NCBI GenBank assembly: GCA_023238725.1
Contig: CM041534.1
Location: forward strand, 702,501 to 766,500
Reading direction: 5' to 3'
DNA from: Scortum barcoo
Taxonomy: Eukaryota > Chordata > Actinopteri > Centrarchiformes > Terapontidae
DNA: 64,000 bases
Under the pieces are notes generated by a model that had not been told where the DNA came from, did no database searches, and saw only the letters and a list, made by a program, of their open reading frames with translations. How positions within the stretch are numbered: the stretch's first letter is position 1; every line of letters begins with the position of its first letter. The translations under genes were made by a program, and so were the position numbers. Shown here piece after piece: positions 1 through 33,200 of the stretch.

Positions 1-505
1 TGGGGAGAGAAGAATAAGGAGAGAGACAGAGACAGACAGGCAGAGAGGGGAAGGGACTGACATATAACGACAAACAGGAGACAGGGAAAAAACTAAGTAA
101 GTGACAGTAAACAAAAAGGAGGAAAGAAGAGGGAACATGAACTGTTAAAAGAGGATGTTTGCATAGAAAACGCACACACTTCTCTACTGTGATCAGGCAG
201 AATAGGCAGAAAGAAAAGGCAGTCAGCAGGGGCAGGGGGTTGGGGTTAGGTGGTGATCCATAAAGAGATTCAGTGAGCAAGAGTGTGTGTGTGTGAGCCG
301 TGCAAGCGGGAGGGGACAGTCTAAAAGAGATAGTGTGGGTGGGCTGTTACTGTAAATGTGATTCTCAAGAGACCAACCAGAGCAACTGTAAACCCAGAGG
401 TAGAAGAAGCTAGTCCAGCTTGTCTCATTGTAAATCCAACACACAATGGATGCAAGGATTTCACCACAACTCTAAACCAAACGGACCCTTCACCCACCAG
501 GCGTC
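1..505. other. 5' flank of dmpk, purine-rich
   Basis: This stretch lies upstream of the dmpk start codon. It is rich in GA and AGACAG-like runs over the first 135 bases and then becomes mixed sequence. No open reading frame with a recognisable protein was seen. It probably contains the 5' untranslated region and part of the promoter, but no TATA box or other decisive promoter element was found. Confidence 0.4.
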
Positions 506-20199
<19,694 letters not shown>

Positions 20200-20541
20200 T
20201 CACCATTCACACCAGATTTAAAAAGGAATCAGAATTTTATGCACTCTGCAGGGGCTTGAATATAAGGGATATTCATTGATACTTAAAAGTTCTGCACTAC
20301 AGTTTTACTCAAGGAAAAGTAGCAATATTACTATGTAAAAATACTCCATTATTCAATTTGCTACATTCGAAACCCTACTTGGATGAAAGTGCAGATGTCT
20401 AGTCAGCACAATATATAAAAAGAAAAGGAATCGTTTTAGATTATTTGACAATCTCAGTGATTAATGACTGATATTGTAGCTGGTCCAAGAAATGACCATT
20501 TTATGGCCTGTTTTTTTTTTTTTTTCTTTTTTGTCCTCTAG

Positions 20542-20567
20542 GTTCGCCTGCCACAGGTGAGGAGTGA
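20542..20567 (+). other. dmpk: Candidate alternative last exon of dmpk
   Basis: A long pyrimidine tract ends in CCTCTAG at 20541. Joined to exon 13 (phase 1), the exon would encode GSPATGEE then TGA. This would replace the hydrophobic tail with a short polar one. Mammalian DMPK is known to make isoforms with different C-terminal tails, so the idea is plausible but unproven here. Confidence 0.3.
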
Positions 20568-21179
20568 GTCATACCTACTGGTGTGTGCAGAAGGGGGGGG
20601 ACTCCAAGTCTGGGAGAGACACCGTTATACTGAGCTCTCCTAAATGCACTCAAGGGACACCTGCTTTCTTTCTCCACTGTAACAGGATCAAGGACTGAGT
20701 CCCTGCTCTGTGCTCATTCCCTGCTCCACACCTCAGCCTCCTAAATATCCTAAAATATAGGAAAAGCAGGACAATTTTTTCTGCTTTCCAACTGATATGA
20801 TGAGAAAGGCAGGTCACATTTCCTGCCCACTAGACGGAAAGTCAAGACAAGCTACAGCGAGTTCAGAGCATGTACTTTAATGGGTAACAATGACAATGAT
20901 GTTTGAGTGATGCAAGAGGAGCCAGAAAAATCACTCAATGAGCATCTTCAGGCGTTTTAGACCATATTGGTGCATTTAGTTTTTACAGTGAATATTGATT
21001 TTCTTATGTGTCAGGCATCTGCACCTAGGGGTGGTTTATATTGTGTTGCACTACTATAGGCATGTTTTTGCTGTGCCTGTTTTCGTATTAAAATGGTTAT
21101 CAGTAATGACCATGATATTGATATATTAACTTAGGCCATACCAAAACAGGCTCGTATGACGTGAAAGATGTGCGGTGCA

Positions 21180-21185
21180 AATAAA
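21180..21185 (+). terminator. dmpk: Candidate poly(A) signal AATAAA of dmpk
   Basis: AATAAA about 980 bases after the dmpk stop codon. It is the first canonical hexamer noticed on the plus strand downstream of the gene. No transcript data were available to confirm it. Confidence 0.35.
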
Positions 21186-23704
21186 GACATACATAGCTGA
21201 GTAGGAGAATTAGGGTGGAAGATGTGTAGCCTATGATGTCAAGCATGAAGGATAGAGATAATTCAGGCAGAGCGCTAACACCACGCAGCCGTTTCATCAA
21301 TGCTTCACACCAGTGTGCCTACTGACTTACTGCAACATCCATTCACGTTTAATAGGTGTACAGTGCTGTTATTATAACCAGGGCTGTAGTTTTATCAATC
21401 CAGACTCCCCCAGTCCAAACTCAAACCCCAAAGATATGTATGTATACTACCTCCTGAAAAATATCCACATTAAAAAAAATATATAGTTAATATAATTTTT
21501 GCCTGATGAGATTATCTACATGCTACTTCAAAGCCATATGCACATTACCAGTAACATCACTCAGAAGAAAGAATATGAATTTATTTTAATTTTGTTTTTA
21601 GTGTGAAATAGTGTGATTTTGGAACTGTGGAATGTAGAATATAAGAATGTATGAATGTGTTGAATGTAAACTCTTTCTCATGCTGTTTAAAAACTACTCA
21701 TTCCCCAAAGCAATACTGAAAATATGACCTTAGGCAGTGGTGGCTATGGCCCTCACTATAATATGCACTTCTCACTATTATTCTGCTGTTACTGTCATAG
21801 CACAGTTTGGGCTGCCACTGCTTCCTCCACAAACCCATCTTCAGCCTTATGTGCTAAGATTATAGTCCAGAAAATATATTGACTCACATTTCTGTAGACA
21901 GAACTGACAGAGTATGAAAGAGAGAGACAGCTGAGTGTGGTTTCATTACGTGACAATACACTGACTTCCTGATTTAGAGGAAACATTTGGTAAATAAGCA
22001 TACACTGATATGTTGCACTCCAGGTAATATTGCACTCTTAGCTTTTGCTCTATGTGTTGTAGGTTTCTCAATAAAGCTCTGTTATCATTGTTACAAATGT
22101 AAAACATCACTTCCAAGGTTTGAATAAGGGACTCCATACAGGTGATGAGAACAGCAAACCCCACAAGTGCTCATGGACTGACACAGGTTCCGTCACTATG
22201 TGGTTTCAGTCTGACTCCATTTGCTATTTTTGATTTTTGAGTACTCAAAAAATTTAGGGGAACTCAAACAAATATGGTGCTTCAATAAATGGGTCACAGT
22301 GCTTTAGGAATTAAAACTGAGTTGCACATTTGATTTACACAACCATAGAAGGAAGAAACACTATATGGCTGGAAACATAGGCAAAAAGAATGATTGATAT
22401 AGTGGAACCTAATGTAGATTTGTGCTGCACATTGTTAGTGATGTTTCTTTGTCTGCTCTACTGACTGTGAGCATAGGCAGAATGAAATGGAGAACAATGG
22501 AACTGTGACTTGGCCAGTCCTGTTGAGTCAGGTCATAAATAGGTCCTCACAAACAGGCTCACCAACACTGGTCAGCTAAAATACAGCAGCACACAGCTCC
22601 TGGACCTGCAGGAGAGTCACCATCCCCAAACCAGTTGAATAGCATACCCAATCCTATCTATCCTCTCAGTGTACCAGGAAGCATTGCAAGAGGGGTGGCA
22701 TCAGGTAGTGTGCTCTTGTTTTCAAGAAGATGCCCATGTTTATGTACAATGAAACTGTAAAGGCAAATTACCTCAATCATTTTCTTTATGCATTTTGAAA
22801 TGAATACCTTTAAGGACTGTCATAAATTTTATCACTATACATAATCGATCTATGGGACTCGATGGCATGTATGATTTCTTTTAAAGTCATTTGCTGATGA
22901 ACTCACACTGGCCTGGTATTGACTCATCCAGCTTTATATAGATACACATTCAGTACCAGAGCTCTGGGAAAAAAAAAAAAAAAAAAGAAATTAAAAAAAA
23001 ACTTTATGACTCCAGTACCCAAAAAGTCTTGTCCTCAGAAAAAGAGTCATTATAGGCCAGTGGATTGAACTTTCAGTGTCCTGAAATCCTTGGAGAGGAG
23101 CCATCCCTAGATGAGTACGAACTTGACAAGAAATCATAGCACAAATGAGGTGATTTTCCACAAAACTGTCTCTTGTGTAAGCACAGTCTTTATAAAAAAT
23201 ATAAGAAAAAAAAAATCTGTCCTGACTGATTCATGTGTGTCCTGGAGGAGAGACAGAAGTGTAGGGAAGCACTCCAATAACTGCAGTTTCATAGATTGTG
23301 GGTTTCGCATAAGCATGTAATTGAGACCTGTTTGTTTGCTTGTTATTTATGTACTAAGGTGTGTAGGTTTTGTAATGTATGTATTCAGATTTTTGAGTTT
23401 CAGTTTAGTGTTTAGCTTCACTCTTGTGTAATTTTCAGCTGCAGCTGAGAAAAAGCTCTAAAAACCAAGTTCACACTGCCTTCTCAGTACTTAACAGCAG
23501 GTACACACAGCTAGTGATGAGCTGGTGAACACAGTGGCGTGTTTAGCAGCTCAAAGGCCACAAATTTCCCTCAGGACTTGGTTGAGGCCAAAACAGCAGT
23601 TCAGTTAAGTTGAAAAGCACAGTGAGGTATGGGAATTTTAATGAAAATGCATTTATACATAATGAAACAATAAAAACCTTAAGAATTAATTTCTGTTATT
23701 CATT

Positions 23705-23710
23705 TTTATT
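23705..23710 (-). terminator. ovol3: Candidate poly(A) signal of ovol3
   Basis: AATAAA on the minus strand about 220 bases after the ovol3 stop codon, a usual distance for a short 3' untranslated region. Confidence 0.4.
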
Positions 23711-23928
23711 TTAACAGTAAACATAGCACAAAAAACACAAAGACAAAACAGGGGTATATTGTTGAAAACAGAAACTGATGATAGAATAGAACAGAAAGGA
23801 AGCATACCTAAATGGCCTAGGTGTTACAGTTAAATACTTCATTAAGACTAATAAATGTTATTATTACTTATGAATGGCTTATGAAACAGCTACAATATAT
23901 TATGTATAGTTCAGCATTAGAATGAGGC

Positions 23929-26743
23929 CTACATGTAGTATGCAGGGGCTGAGTACAGCACATAAGGGTTGAGTTTACGGTCTGCTGATGCAAAGCTGCT
24001 GTTCTCATGTGCCTGGCGGCGGTAGTACCTGCGGAGGGCAGGACTGCCTGGGTGGCACTGTCTCACATGGAGGAAGTACTCATCAGGGCGGCTTGAAGTG
24101 TAACCACAATCCTCACACACAAAGATCTTGGAGCGTCGCTGGCGGTAGGCATACTGCTGGTGAACGCCATGAATCTTCCTCATATGGGACTCCAGGGAGC
24201 ACCGCTGTGTGAAGGCTTTCTCACACAGCTCACACTTATAGGGACGGATACCTGCAGCAGGGGGAGACAAAATAGGTTTTTGTCTCCGTACACGTTTGTG
24301 TGGATGCAGTTATACATTCAGATTGACATTAGAGGCTTTGCAATTGTGCAATTTGCAATCAAGGCTGCTGCCGTCAGAGCATGTCATTTAAAGCAGGCTA
24401 AGAACAAAAAACAAAAGAGTAAAGAAAAATGGTCTGTGTGCAGAATTTCTTGTGGAAGATTGCCTCTTGTGGCCTACCTTTATTATTGATTTCACATTTA
24501 GCAGTGGTAGCATGCTACTAAGTGCCTTTACTTTAATGCAATTTTAAATTCATTTGACTGGTTAAATTTTTAATTTTTACTTCACTACAGTTTTACAGTT
24601 TTTAACAGTTTATAATGAAAAAAATCAAACATAATGAGTTCCTTTTACATCACATATAACTACCCAACAGTATGTAAAAAAAAGTTTGGTTCCTTGTTTC
24701 TTGGTTCCTTGTCATGCAAATCATCTCTGAGTATCTTGAAAATATAAAATAATATTTATTCATTTAAGACATGAGCCATTTTGCATACTGCATGCTTTTA
24801 TTTTTCATACTTTAGGTACACTTTGCTGCTCATTAGTCTTTACTTTCATAACATGCATACATTACTTTTATTTTATTACTTTTATATACTTATATTTTAA
24901 ATGTACTGTTTTTAATTTTAACAGAGTATTTGTAGATTGAAGTTCTAAGTTCTGACCTGTGTGTGTTCGCATATGCCTCTTGAGGTCAAAGGTGTCATTG
25001 AATCCTTTCCCACAGAAACGACAAGGATGTCTCTTCACTAGACTGTGGCACTTCAGGTGGCGAGTCAGCATACGTTGCAGAGGGAATATCTTGTGGCACA
25101 CTGAACACACAAAGTCACCTGAGCCTGGGGAAGTACGGGGACGGGGCTGGTAGGGTGAGATAAATCCACAAAATTGATTAATTAATATGACAATAATGCA
25201 AAAACTACAGAAATATCTCTCCTGCTCCTCTCTACCCCACAAACATTGCACCACATCTGGAGTATTATCACACCATTAAGGTGGTCTGTTACCCCAATGG
25301 GGGCCATCTAGTGGTTATGATTATAATTATATTAGACAAATATGATTATGTGTGACAAATAAACTTGAACTTGAAGTTAATCCTAATTCCTCATCTCAAT
25401 CTCTATCAGTAGGAAGCGCTTCCATGTATGCCTCCCTCTTTTTTCAGAGTATCACATTTCACCTTACCAAATGATAACATGGCATACTTAAATTATAAAG
25501 AGTTGCCTTGGCTTTCTTCATTCATTAAAGCTGCCAATTTCACTTTAAGAAGGTTATTCTGTTGTAAATTAATGCCCTATTTCTGAGCATCTATAGTCTT
25601 CCTTCAGTGTCTCCTAAGTTGCCAGATGAGCCTCCAGTCTCCTTTCACCTCGACTACATTACTTTGACTATTACAACCTTTTCCACACCACATTCATAAA
25701 TTTCATCTCAGTGGCATGGAGGCTGATATCCTGTTACTAGCCTGTCCATGGACTTCATCTGATTGATTGAATGGATTGACCTCTTCAGAAGTGCTGATCA
25801 ATGCAGGGTCCCTCACACTACCCTGGTCCCAAGCATATTTTCCCTTAATGTACCCATAAGACACTTGCTAGAAGTCCCCTACTTCCAGCATCAAACTGCA
25901 TGCAGCATACAAACTGTATACAAATAGAAACTGTGCAAATATTTTGCCTTCCACTGAAGTGTTCTCCCTAGTCGTTGTCAATTCTGTTCTGAGGTCGATC
26001 ACCACGGGTCCTGACTGTGAGCTATCTTCTACCCCTGCCCTCATTGACTCTTGGGGTATGCTTTTTTTTTTACTTGTAAATGTCCAATGTGAGATACTAA
26101 ACTGCTGCCACTATTGATTTTTAGTCTATGTTTCCATGCATTTCCTTGGACTTTTCACAGCAGTCAAAAGCTGGTACTTGCTATGATAGTTGCCAATACA
26201 CAGTAAATAATGGCAAAAGTTGGGTGAGCATTACTACGGAGGCCAAGAAATCTTGGTCATATTATAGACAGGAAAAGTCTGACCTTACCTTCGCTCTGCT
26301 GACAAGTGCCAGTGCACTCGAGTGGTAGAAGGAGCCACGGACCATCAGTGTGGACCAGTCTGGTCTGGTGTCAGACCCTGGTCCTCCTGGTTCTGCCAAA
26401 GGTGGTGCTCTCAGTCCTGCTGGTGTCCCACATCCTAAGGTGGATACTGGCTGAGGCACAGTGGCAGGCTGTTGAGTGTCAAGACTGCAGGATGTCTGAT
26501 CCTTAGCATTTTCATTCACTAAAAAGGGGTAAAAGGAAACAACTGTTTACTTTATATGTAAATTAACAAGGTCCGATTACTACATACAAACAATACAACA
26601 CAGCAAGAATTTATGATGTGATGAAATAGATACATGAAATTCTTACCTACTGTATCTTCTTTCCACTCAAGCTGTTCTGGCTCTTTCCACTGCCAGGCTC
26701 CACATGCCCCATGTTTCTTTTTCACAAGGAAAGACCTCGGCAT
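23929..26743 (-). CDS. ovol3: OVO-like zinc finger transcription factor OVOL3 (4 coding exons, 279 aa)
   Basis: Nuclear DNA-binding repressor of the OVO family. Coding exons on the minus strand: 26743-26647, 26518-26289, 25146-24957, 24251-23929; total 840 nt, exactly 280 codons. The N-terminus MPRSFLVKKK is the SNAG-type peptide that recruits corepressors in this family. A low-complexity linker follows (33-120). Four C2H2 fingers come next: about 121-143 (FVCSVCHKIF), 149-171 (HPCRFCGKGF), 177-200 (YKCELCEKAF) and 216-239 (FVCEDCGYTS). The finger block includes FPLQRMLTRHLKCH, and finger 4 has SSRPDEY, both closer to human OVOL3 than to OVOL1 or OVOL2, which have a different finger 4. The protein is longer than human OVOL3 mainly in the linker and C-terminal tail. 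The gene is convergent with dmpk and divergent from vasp. Confidence 0.9.
25278..25378 (+). mobile_element. LINE (L2-type) 3' tail fragment in ovol3 intron 2
   Basis: The segment ends with TGACAAATAAACTTGAACTTGAA, a word typical of L2-type 3' tails in fish. The preceding bases contain GGGGGCCATCTAGTGG. No coding sequence remains. Confidence 0.55.
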
Positions 26744-27035
26744 CCTTTAAATCTCTCAGTCTGATGCCTCTTTGTATTCTGACTCTGATGATCTGTCTTT
26801 TAACTAACCCTCAAGCTCTAATCCTGACACTAGAATGCCGCCATGCTTGTAGTTTCTGATCTGCTGTGAACAAACCTAGATAGCAACTTACAGCCAACCC
26901 TCATCTCTTGACATCCTGCAGTTACAATTTCCTAGCAAAATCACAGAGCTCATTTCCATAACACTCTCTGGCAAGAGTGGTGAAGGTTTAGAGGGGTAGG
27001 AGGCTCTACGTTTTGACTGAAGTACACCTGTGTTG

Positions 27036-27057
27036 ACTGTGCGCGTGCGCCATTTTA
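27036..27057. promoter_or_regulatory. NRF1-like and YY1-like sites, probable promoter
   Basis: The palindromic GCGCGTGCGC at 27041-27050 fits the NRF1 consensus GCGCNTGCGC. It is followed directly by GCCATTTTAA, which resembles a YY1 site. Both are typical of CpG-type housekeeping promoters. The site is about 300 bases upstream of the ovol3 start codon and could serve ovol3 or an unseen transcript in the other direction. Confidence 0.5.
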
Positions 27058-29589
27058 ACTGGTCCCCCACTGGTTTTGCATGTCAGGTAGTGAGAATCCG
27101 GGGAGCTTCGCATTCAAGTGGCCCTCGGCATGCAAATGTTTGCCCCGGACCAAGCCCTGGCCCCAGACAAAGGGCACGGTCTGAGTAACAGGAGCAAGCA
27201 CAGAAGAGCCACAGCCTTAACTGCTAGGTAAATCAGCCCTTTCTTTCTTTTTGAGCCTCATTCTTTTGTAATTGTCTGGTGGGATTGCAAAGCTTCTAAA
27301 ATACATACAAAGGCCATTCACACACACTGACTGTGTTTTTTCCATAATTTCACATACATAATGGCACTTTCTTTAATGTTGTGTTGCATACTGGGGTCAG
27401 CAGCAGTTCCATTAAACCTCAACCTGCACCAAACTGTCAAATCTTCAGCATATTTACCATAATATTACTGATTAATATGTTACTTTTATATCCATTAAGA
27501 CATTCTGCTTATCAGCAATAAGAAATAGAAAGTAAACTGCACATCTTTTGCTAATTATCTGCTGAGTCAGTGTATGCTTCAGAGGAAAATGAACTGCATG
27601 CATCTTATTTCAATGGACTCTGCACGGAAAATACAAATGCAGCCTGAGACTAAACCCCATCATGCAAATAGCAATAGAGGTCACTTCAACGACATCAGGA
27701 GGATCATGTAGTGCAAACTGTACAGTATTATAAACACACCTCAGTCTGGCCTTCCTGCAACATTTATTCACTTATTTGGTATATGTGACAAATTTAAACT
27801 ATGCAAACTAAACATTCACTATACTGTAGATATTGGCCCACTGACGAAGACAATACAGCAAAGTTATCTTTTATACATGTTAAAATGTTAACTCTTCCTA
27901 GTCTAGTAACAGGTGGCAACAATGTATTATACTATAATGTACTAGAATATTCAAATAGTTAAATAAGACAGAACCTAAACAGAACTTAAGTGGTCTTTCA
28001 AGGTACTGCCGAGTCTTATTGGAGAACTCTTCTTTGAGGTTCACTGTATTTGGGTTTCCACACATTCACATGACATTACAATTTGGGATTTGTTTAGTAA
28101 TGTAAGTAAAGTAAGTAAATGTAAAGTTTAAATAATACTCATATTATTTTATAGATAGATAATGTGGACAAAATGGGCTTGTATTTAATATTCTGTGGTA
28201 TTGGTAAGCATGTACAACAAATGCAAAGTCATATTTATCTGTGTAAGTGTAAATGTCTTCAGACAGAGAACTTGATCCTTTTGATAAGAAATATCTTTCT
28301 AAAGTTTAATGTAGGGTAGGTGTTCCCTAAAATGCCTGCAGGAGACTGTTGAGTATACTGTGTGTTGCTGGCTGCACTCTAACTGTATGCAAAGCACCAG
28401 GCAGTGTGCTGCAGCATTGAAATGAAATTGTCAAAAGGTAACTCCACCTTACTTTGAAAAACTGGGCCTTCAAGTGGCACCTGTCTAATTTCCAGCTCTT
28501 TGTCCTCTGACTTGATTTCTACCACTGGACACAATGAGTTAAAATGACTTTGAATAGATGACCAAAGTGTAATGTGCTGTATTCATTAAAAGGAGGATTA
28601 AATCTTAAGTCATATTTTTACTAGATAACAGGCTCCTGATAATCCAAGAGCCAAAAATAAACTCACCACTGTTATTGCTAGCATAGTGATCTGACTGTAA
28701 ATAACCAGTCAGAACATGAACGCACATGTAGCCTTGTTCACTGCTGATGTGTTCGTGGTTGGCCACACCCTTGTTGCTTCTTTCAGTTAGATAGATGAAG
28801 GTTTGTGTGTTCTGATTAATTGCTTAAGTTATGGAAAACACTAATTGGGATTAGGAGAGTACAATGTAAATCAACACAATGTGAACATTTAACATGTAAA
28901 TGGGTGCTTAGTAAGAGCTATGATAAGATGCATTTTGTTTAGCCATCCAATTTGCTTTGCTCATCTTTTTTGCTATAGCACCAAAGCACCAAAACAATCC
29001 ACAGATAGTTTTTGAAACTAATTTCTATTTTCACTAAAGTAGTGAATATTATCACCCAAACTGTCTCATCCGTAGCAATGACCTAGTATTTTCACTTGTG
29101 TTTCCTACTTCCCCTGTGTCTTGTGTCAGCACACACAGTCACTTCTGTGTAAGTATTAAGTTAATGGCACATCATCACAATAAATGGTACACCACCCAAT
29201 TTAAACCCAGTCACCCAAGTTCAATCTTGGACCTTGAACTTTTTGTCTAAAACCCACACCATGTAATATGTTAACAAAATTCCTGAACAATATTTATGGC
29301 AATAACTTCAGCAAAATATATAGAAAATAGAATAAGAAGAAAGTGTTTCTCTTAGGTGGTCAGTTGCAGATCCTAAACCTGGATGACTAATATTATAAAA
29401 AAGTCTTATTTTAGGATAATAATATCAATTATATAATGTTAGTGTTTTCATTTCATATAATAGTATATTGTATGCCACTTGTATAATATTAATTTCAGTT
29501 AGATAATACAGCAGTTTAAAACCACAGTCACAGTTTTGAGAATAGAGTAAAGTAGCAAACTTGACATTTAGGCTGAGCTCAGTGAGCCT

Positions 29590-30260
29590 TTCAGAAGAAT
29601 ATGTGTTTTCATTGAATTTAAAGCTGAGCTAAGGTCCACAAATAGAACGCTGGCAGATTCTTTAGAATGCATAAGGCTGTTTCTTATAGTAAGCAGAGTC
29701 ATTATAGCATTGTCTGTGATTCTCTGTCACTCTTACAAACAAACTGGAGTCAATCAAGCATTGTGGCAAGAGTGGTGGTCATTTCATTTTTAGAATCAGT
29801 TTTTTCCTTGAAGATATTCACCCCTAACTGCTAACTTTTATGTGAGCAATTAGGTGCTGTACAGCCGACAAACATAGGTGGCCGATTTATTATATGACGT
29901 GACAGTGCCTGTGAGTTCATCGGTATCCTGACAGGACTCCAAAACAGTGTCCCAATTAGTCCCCTGGAGGAAGTCCCTGAGGTGTTCTTTACATCTATCA
30001 GACCACACCTGCGTTTGCTTGGTGACAGGTTTCACTCTCTTTAACACAGCCTTGTATTTGGGCAAGAGTTGAATTCCACTGGGGTCAGAGGTCTGTCCAC
30101 TCCTATAGTTGTATACCCTGTTAGCATTGGGGTCGCATGATGATCTTTCAACCAAGTTTCTGTCAAGCAAACAAGGTTGCTCCTTTTGAACTCACAGTTT
30201 TGTTGCTCTTTGTTGCTGTTAACATAAGTTCTTCCAGTTTGTGTTTTTACCAAGCACATT
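29590..30260 (-). mobile_element. Internally deleted LINE (CR1/L2-like), minus strand
   Basis: Read on the minus strand: an endonuclease start near 30190 (NLVCLTETWLKDHH, then TGYTTIGVDR) runs straight into the late endonuclease/linker part (LPKYKAVLKRVKPVTKQTQVW, then LRDFLQGTNWD) near 30070-29920. Degraded reverse transcriptase sequence follows near 29640 (FVDLSSAL). The middle of the endonuclease is missing. It is inactive. Confidence 0.75.
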
Positions 30261-33200
30261 TACCAGGGTAATGGCAGACAATGGAAATCTCTTACTGTGT
30301 TTTCAGGGTCGATGTCTCACGCTTCCTGAGGAATGGAAGGAAAATCATGTAAAGGCATGTGGTAAACTGTCAACAAGTGATTTCGGTATTATATGATGAC
30401 TGACAATAGGAAAATGGGATTTAGGAGTGAAGATGAGGACTTTTCCATGCCGTTAACATGTTGTCTGTTTACTTAACACTTGATTGGCTCTCAGTCATAT
30501 GTGGTGGCTTGGCTTGAGTGGTGGTGGTGTCTCTCAGCAGGCAGCAGGATGATAACAGCTCCACACAGCCCCCGCTTGAGACACGGTGGAACCAATTAGT
30601 ATTTGTCATAGTTCTGACTTTTGTTTTGTCATGTCAGATGTGAGAAAAGTAGGTGCTGAGCAGTCAGAATGGATCAGGATTCTCTCAAAATGTTTTTCCT
30701 AGCCTTCAGCGCATCCGTTACAGCTCAGGCTTTAGCTCACTTCATTCTGCATGGGGGCAGAGCCAAAAACAAGAATCAAGAGGCAAAAAGTTAAATGTCA
30801 TCTTCTTGAAACTTCAATCAACTCCAGTTGACTTTCTTCAAACCCTGTGGAATTACCATGGCCTAATGATTCTGACTGAGAATCTTCACAGATATGTGTG
30901 TTGTGTCTTGTTGTGTTGTGTTCTGCTCTCTCTCCTGTGCTTCTCCATCAGCAGGTGATTGAGCGCAGCTATTCTTGCTCATCAGGGTCTGTGTACAAAG
31001 CTCAGGACAGGAGCACAGTCGGTGTCAGTGGGACAGTGTTTTGTTTGCATGTGTGTTTTTCTTGCCCAAGATGAGCTGGTTAAATGCAAACTTGTGTGGT
31101 AGTTTACATCCTCTTTGGAGGAAGAGAGGGTTTAGTGTAAAAGTCTTGAGTAGCAGTTCATTTTCACTGACGTGTTTTTTTACTTTCTTTTTTGAAATGT
31201 GTCTCAATTTCTCTTAAAGTGTTATTTCAGGTTAAAACTGCATTTAGCTCGCCTTTAGTTAAAGAGGATTGAGAGTTTCAGAATTGAATTGCCCTACTAT
31301 ATAGTTTATAATAATTTATTACCTAGAAACTGACTGCAAAAAATATAATATGCTTTGTACAGTAGGGATTTTGAGGTCAGCCAAGGTACTGCAAGGTACT
31401 ACAGAGTATATCAATGCCAAATTGAAAGTATTCTTGTGTTAAACATTGTGTTCTGGTTGAAGCACCTAAATGTCAAAATAAGAGTAGTTCAACTGGGTAG
31501 TTCTGTTACAGGCTACATACAAATTGTCCTATCACCATATCACCATGGCGAAGCAGTTCACTTCCACTCTCTGCTACTGCTGGCAAAGACACAGGCAAAG
31601 GTACTATAAGAAAAACACTTATAGAAAATTTTTTGTCACTATTGCCATTAAACATCTCAGTCAGTAGAGGTCTGTGCTGTGCTGTCTCAGCACTTAGCAA
31701 GTTATATCTAACCCTGATTCAGACGTCACCCTTGAGTACCTGATGCCCTTTTTAACACAGAATCTATTGTGTTTTTTATGTAAATGTGATGTTAATGATT
31801 TACTGACAAAAAAGCTTCCAGGCAGGAAGGCAGGCAGGTCTGGGTTAGGGTCTGGGTGACAGACCCTAAATAAATGGCTCTTTTAATAATAAATGCCAAT
31901 TGAACTAAAATAAGAAGCTTTCTCTCTAGTTTTACCACCCCCCCGAACCAAGACCTCTTCTACATGTTTGCAGTGCAAAGGAAAATATTTATTTGTGTTC
32001 ACTTCTGCATATTAAGTATTAAGCAGATATATATAAATATTATGTACTAGTACTGACTGTGCTCAGTTTGGTACAGAGACATCAAGAGAATGAGGAACTG
32101 CAGAGTGATCGTGCAAGGCAAAAGGAAATGAACAACACTTATATGTGGTCAGGCTATTAAAGGGACACAGCGAGGTGTCAGTCAGTTTTACAAACACATG
32201 TAAGCATACAGGGTTACAGGTTAACATACACACACTACATATACAACATGTAAAAACACATACCCAACAACCTCTGCCAGTAAATACCATATGTTTTCTC
32301 TGAGAATAAATAGCATAAAATAAAAATAAAGATTTTTTTTTTTTATTGTTTTTATGTTGCCGATATATTTGAATGAAGACCAGGGGACTCATCAAAATGG
32401 GTTTGATTAAAACCTGGACACATAATGAAAAAACATTTCTGCAATTGGTGGAAATCATACAAGGCAAGATGTCAATGTGCATATTCTAAAAAAAAGTGTT
32501 CCTCATTCCTCTTAACTAATATTTATTCAGTCTTTTAGAAGCAAAAATAATGAAGTTTACAGTTCTTCTTTTATTGCTACCACAGCACCAGGAGGAAGTG
32601 AAGTTGCTAGTTGCTAGTTGCAAATGTAGTATCCTATGCCAAAATACAAGTTCAGGTATCGGAATCAGTGTAGGGAAGAAAAAAATAGTATATGAAAATC
32701 TCTAGTTGTTGTACTAAGTAGTGGAGTACTAGGGTACTAGAGTACTAGAGAACTTCTGGTTTAATTACAATTATGAAGTACTTGTACTTAAATTGAGTGT
32801 CACTACATCACTTAATTTCATTAAGAATGTATGTTTTACTTCACAACATTTAATTGACAGTAATTTATGAAACATATATTACAGATTATGCCCAAATACA
32901 TTAAAATAAACTAAAACTCCTATAATACAGGATTAATATGTTTGCTGAGAAAGATACTGAAGCATAGCAGCACATTTGTTAGCATTAACACAATCACATC
33001 TGTGATTTCCCTTGGGATTAACAAAAAACTTGATGACTGAATACATTTACTACTACATTCACAGGAATCATCAAGAGGGCGCTATTTAAATTGTTTGGCA
33101 GTTTCCTCTTTTTGGGATGACTCGGTACATTTTGATGTGGCTTCAGTTACCCTTCAACTCTCCCTCACTACCCCTGACCCAGATACAAATTGTACATTTG

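Larger units (their letters stand above)
20200..23928. other. dmpk 3' untranslated region and dmpk-ovol3 intergenic DNA
   Basis: No further gene was recognised. A plausible poly(A) signal for dmpk is at 21180 and one for ovol3 (minus) at 23705. An A-rich run lies at 22972-23002. No CTG or CAG array of the kind found in the human DMPK 3' untranslated region is visible. Confidence 0.5.

Noticed and set aside
22972..23002. A-rich run as the tail of a processed pseudogene
   Set aside because: No coding sequence resembling a spliced gene lies upstream on either strand.
23929..26743. Gene could be ovol1 or ovol2
   Set aside because: MPRSFLV, FPLQRMLTRHLKCH and the SSRPD-type finger 4 together fit OVOL3 better; finger 4 in OVOL1 and OVOL2 differs.
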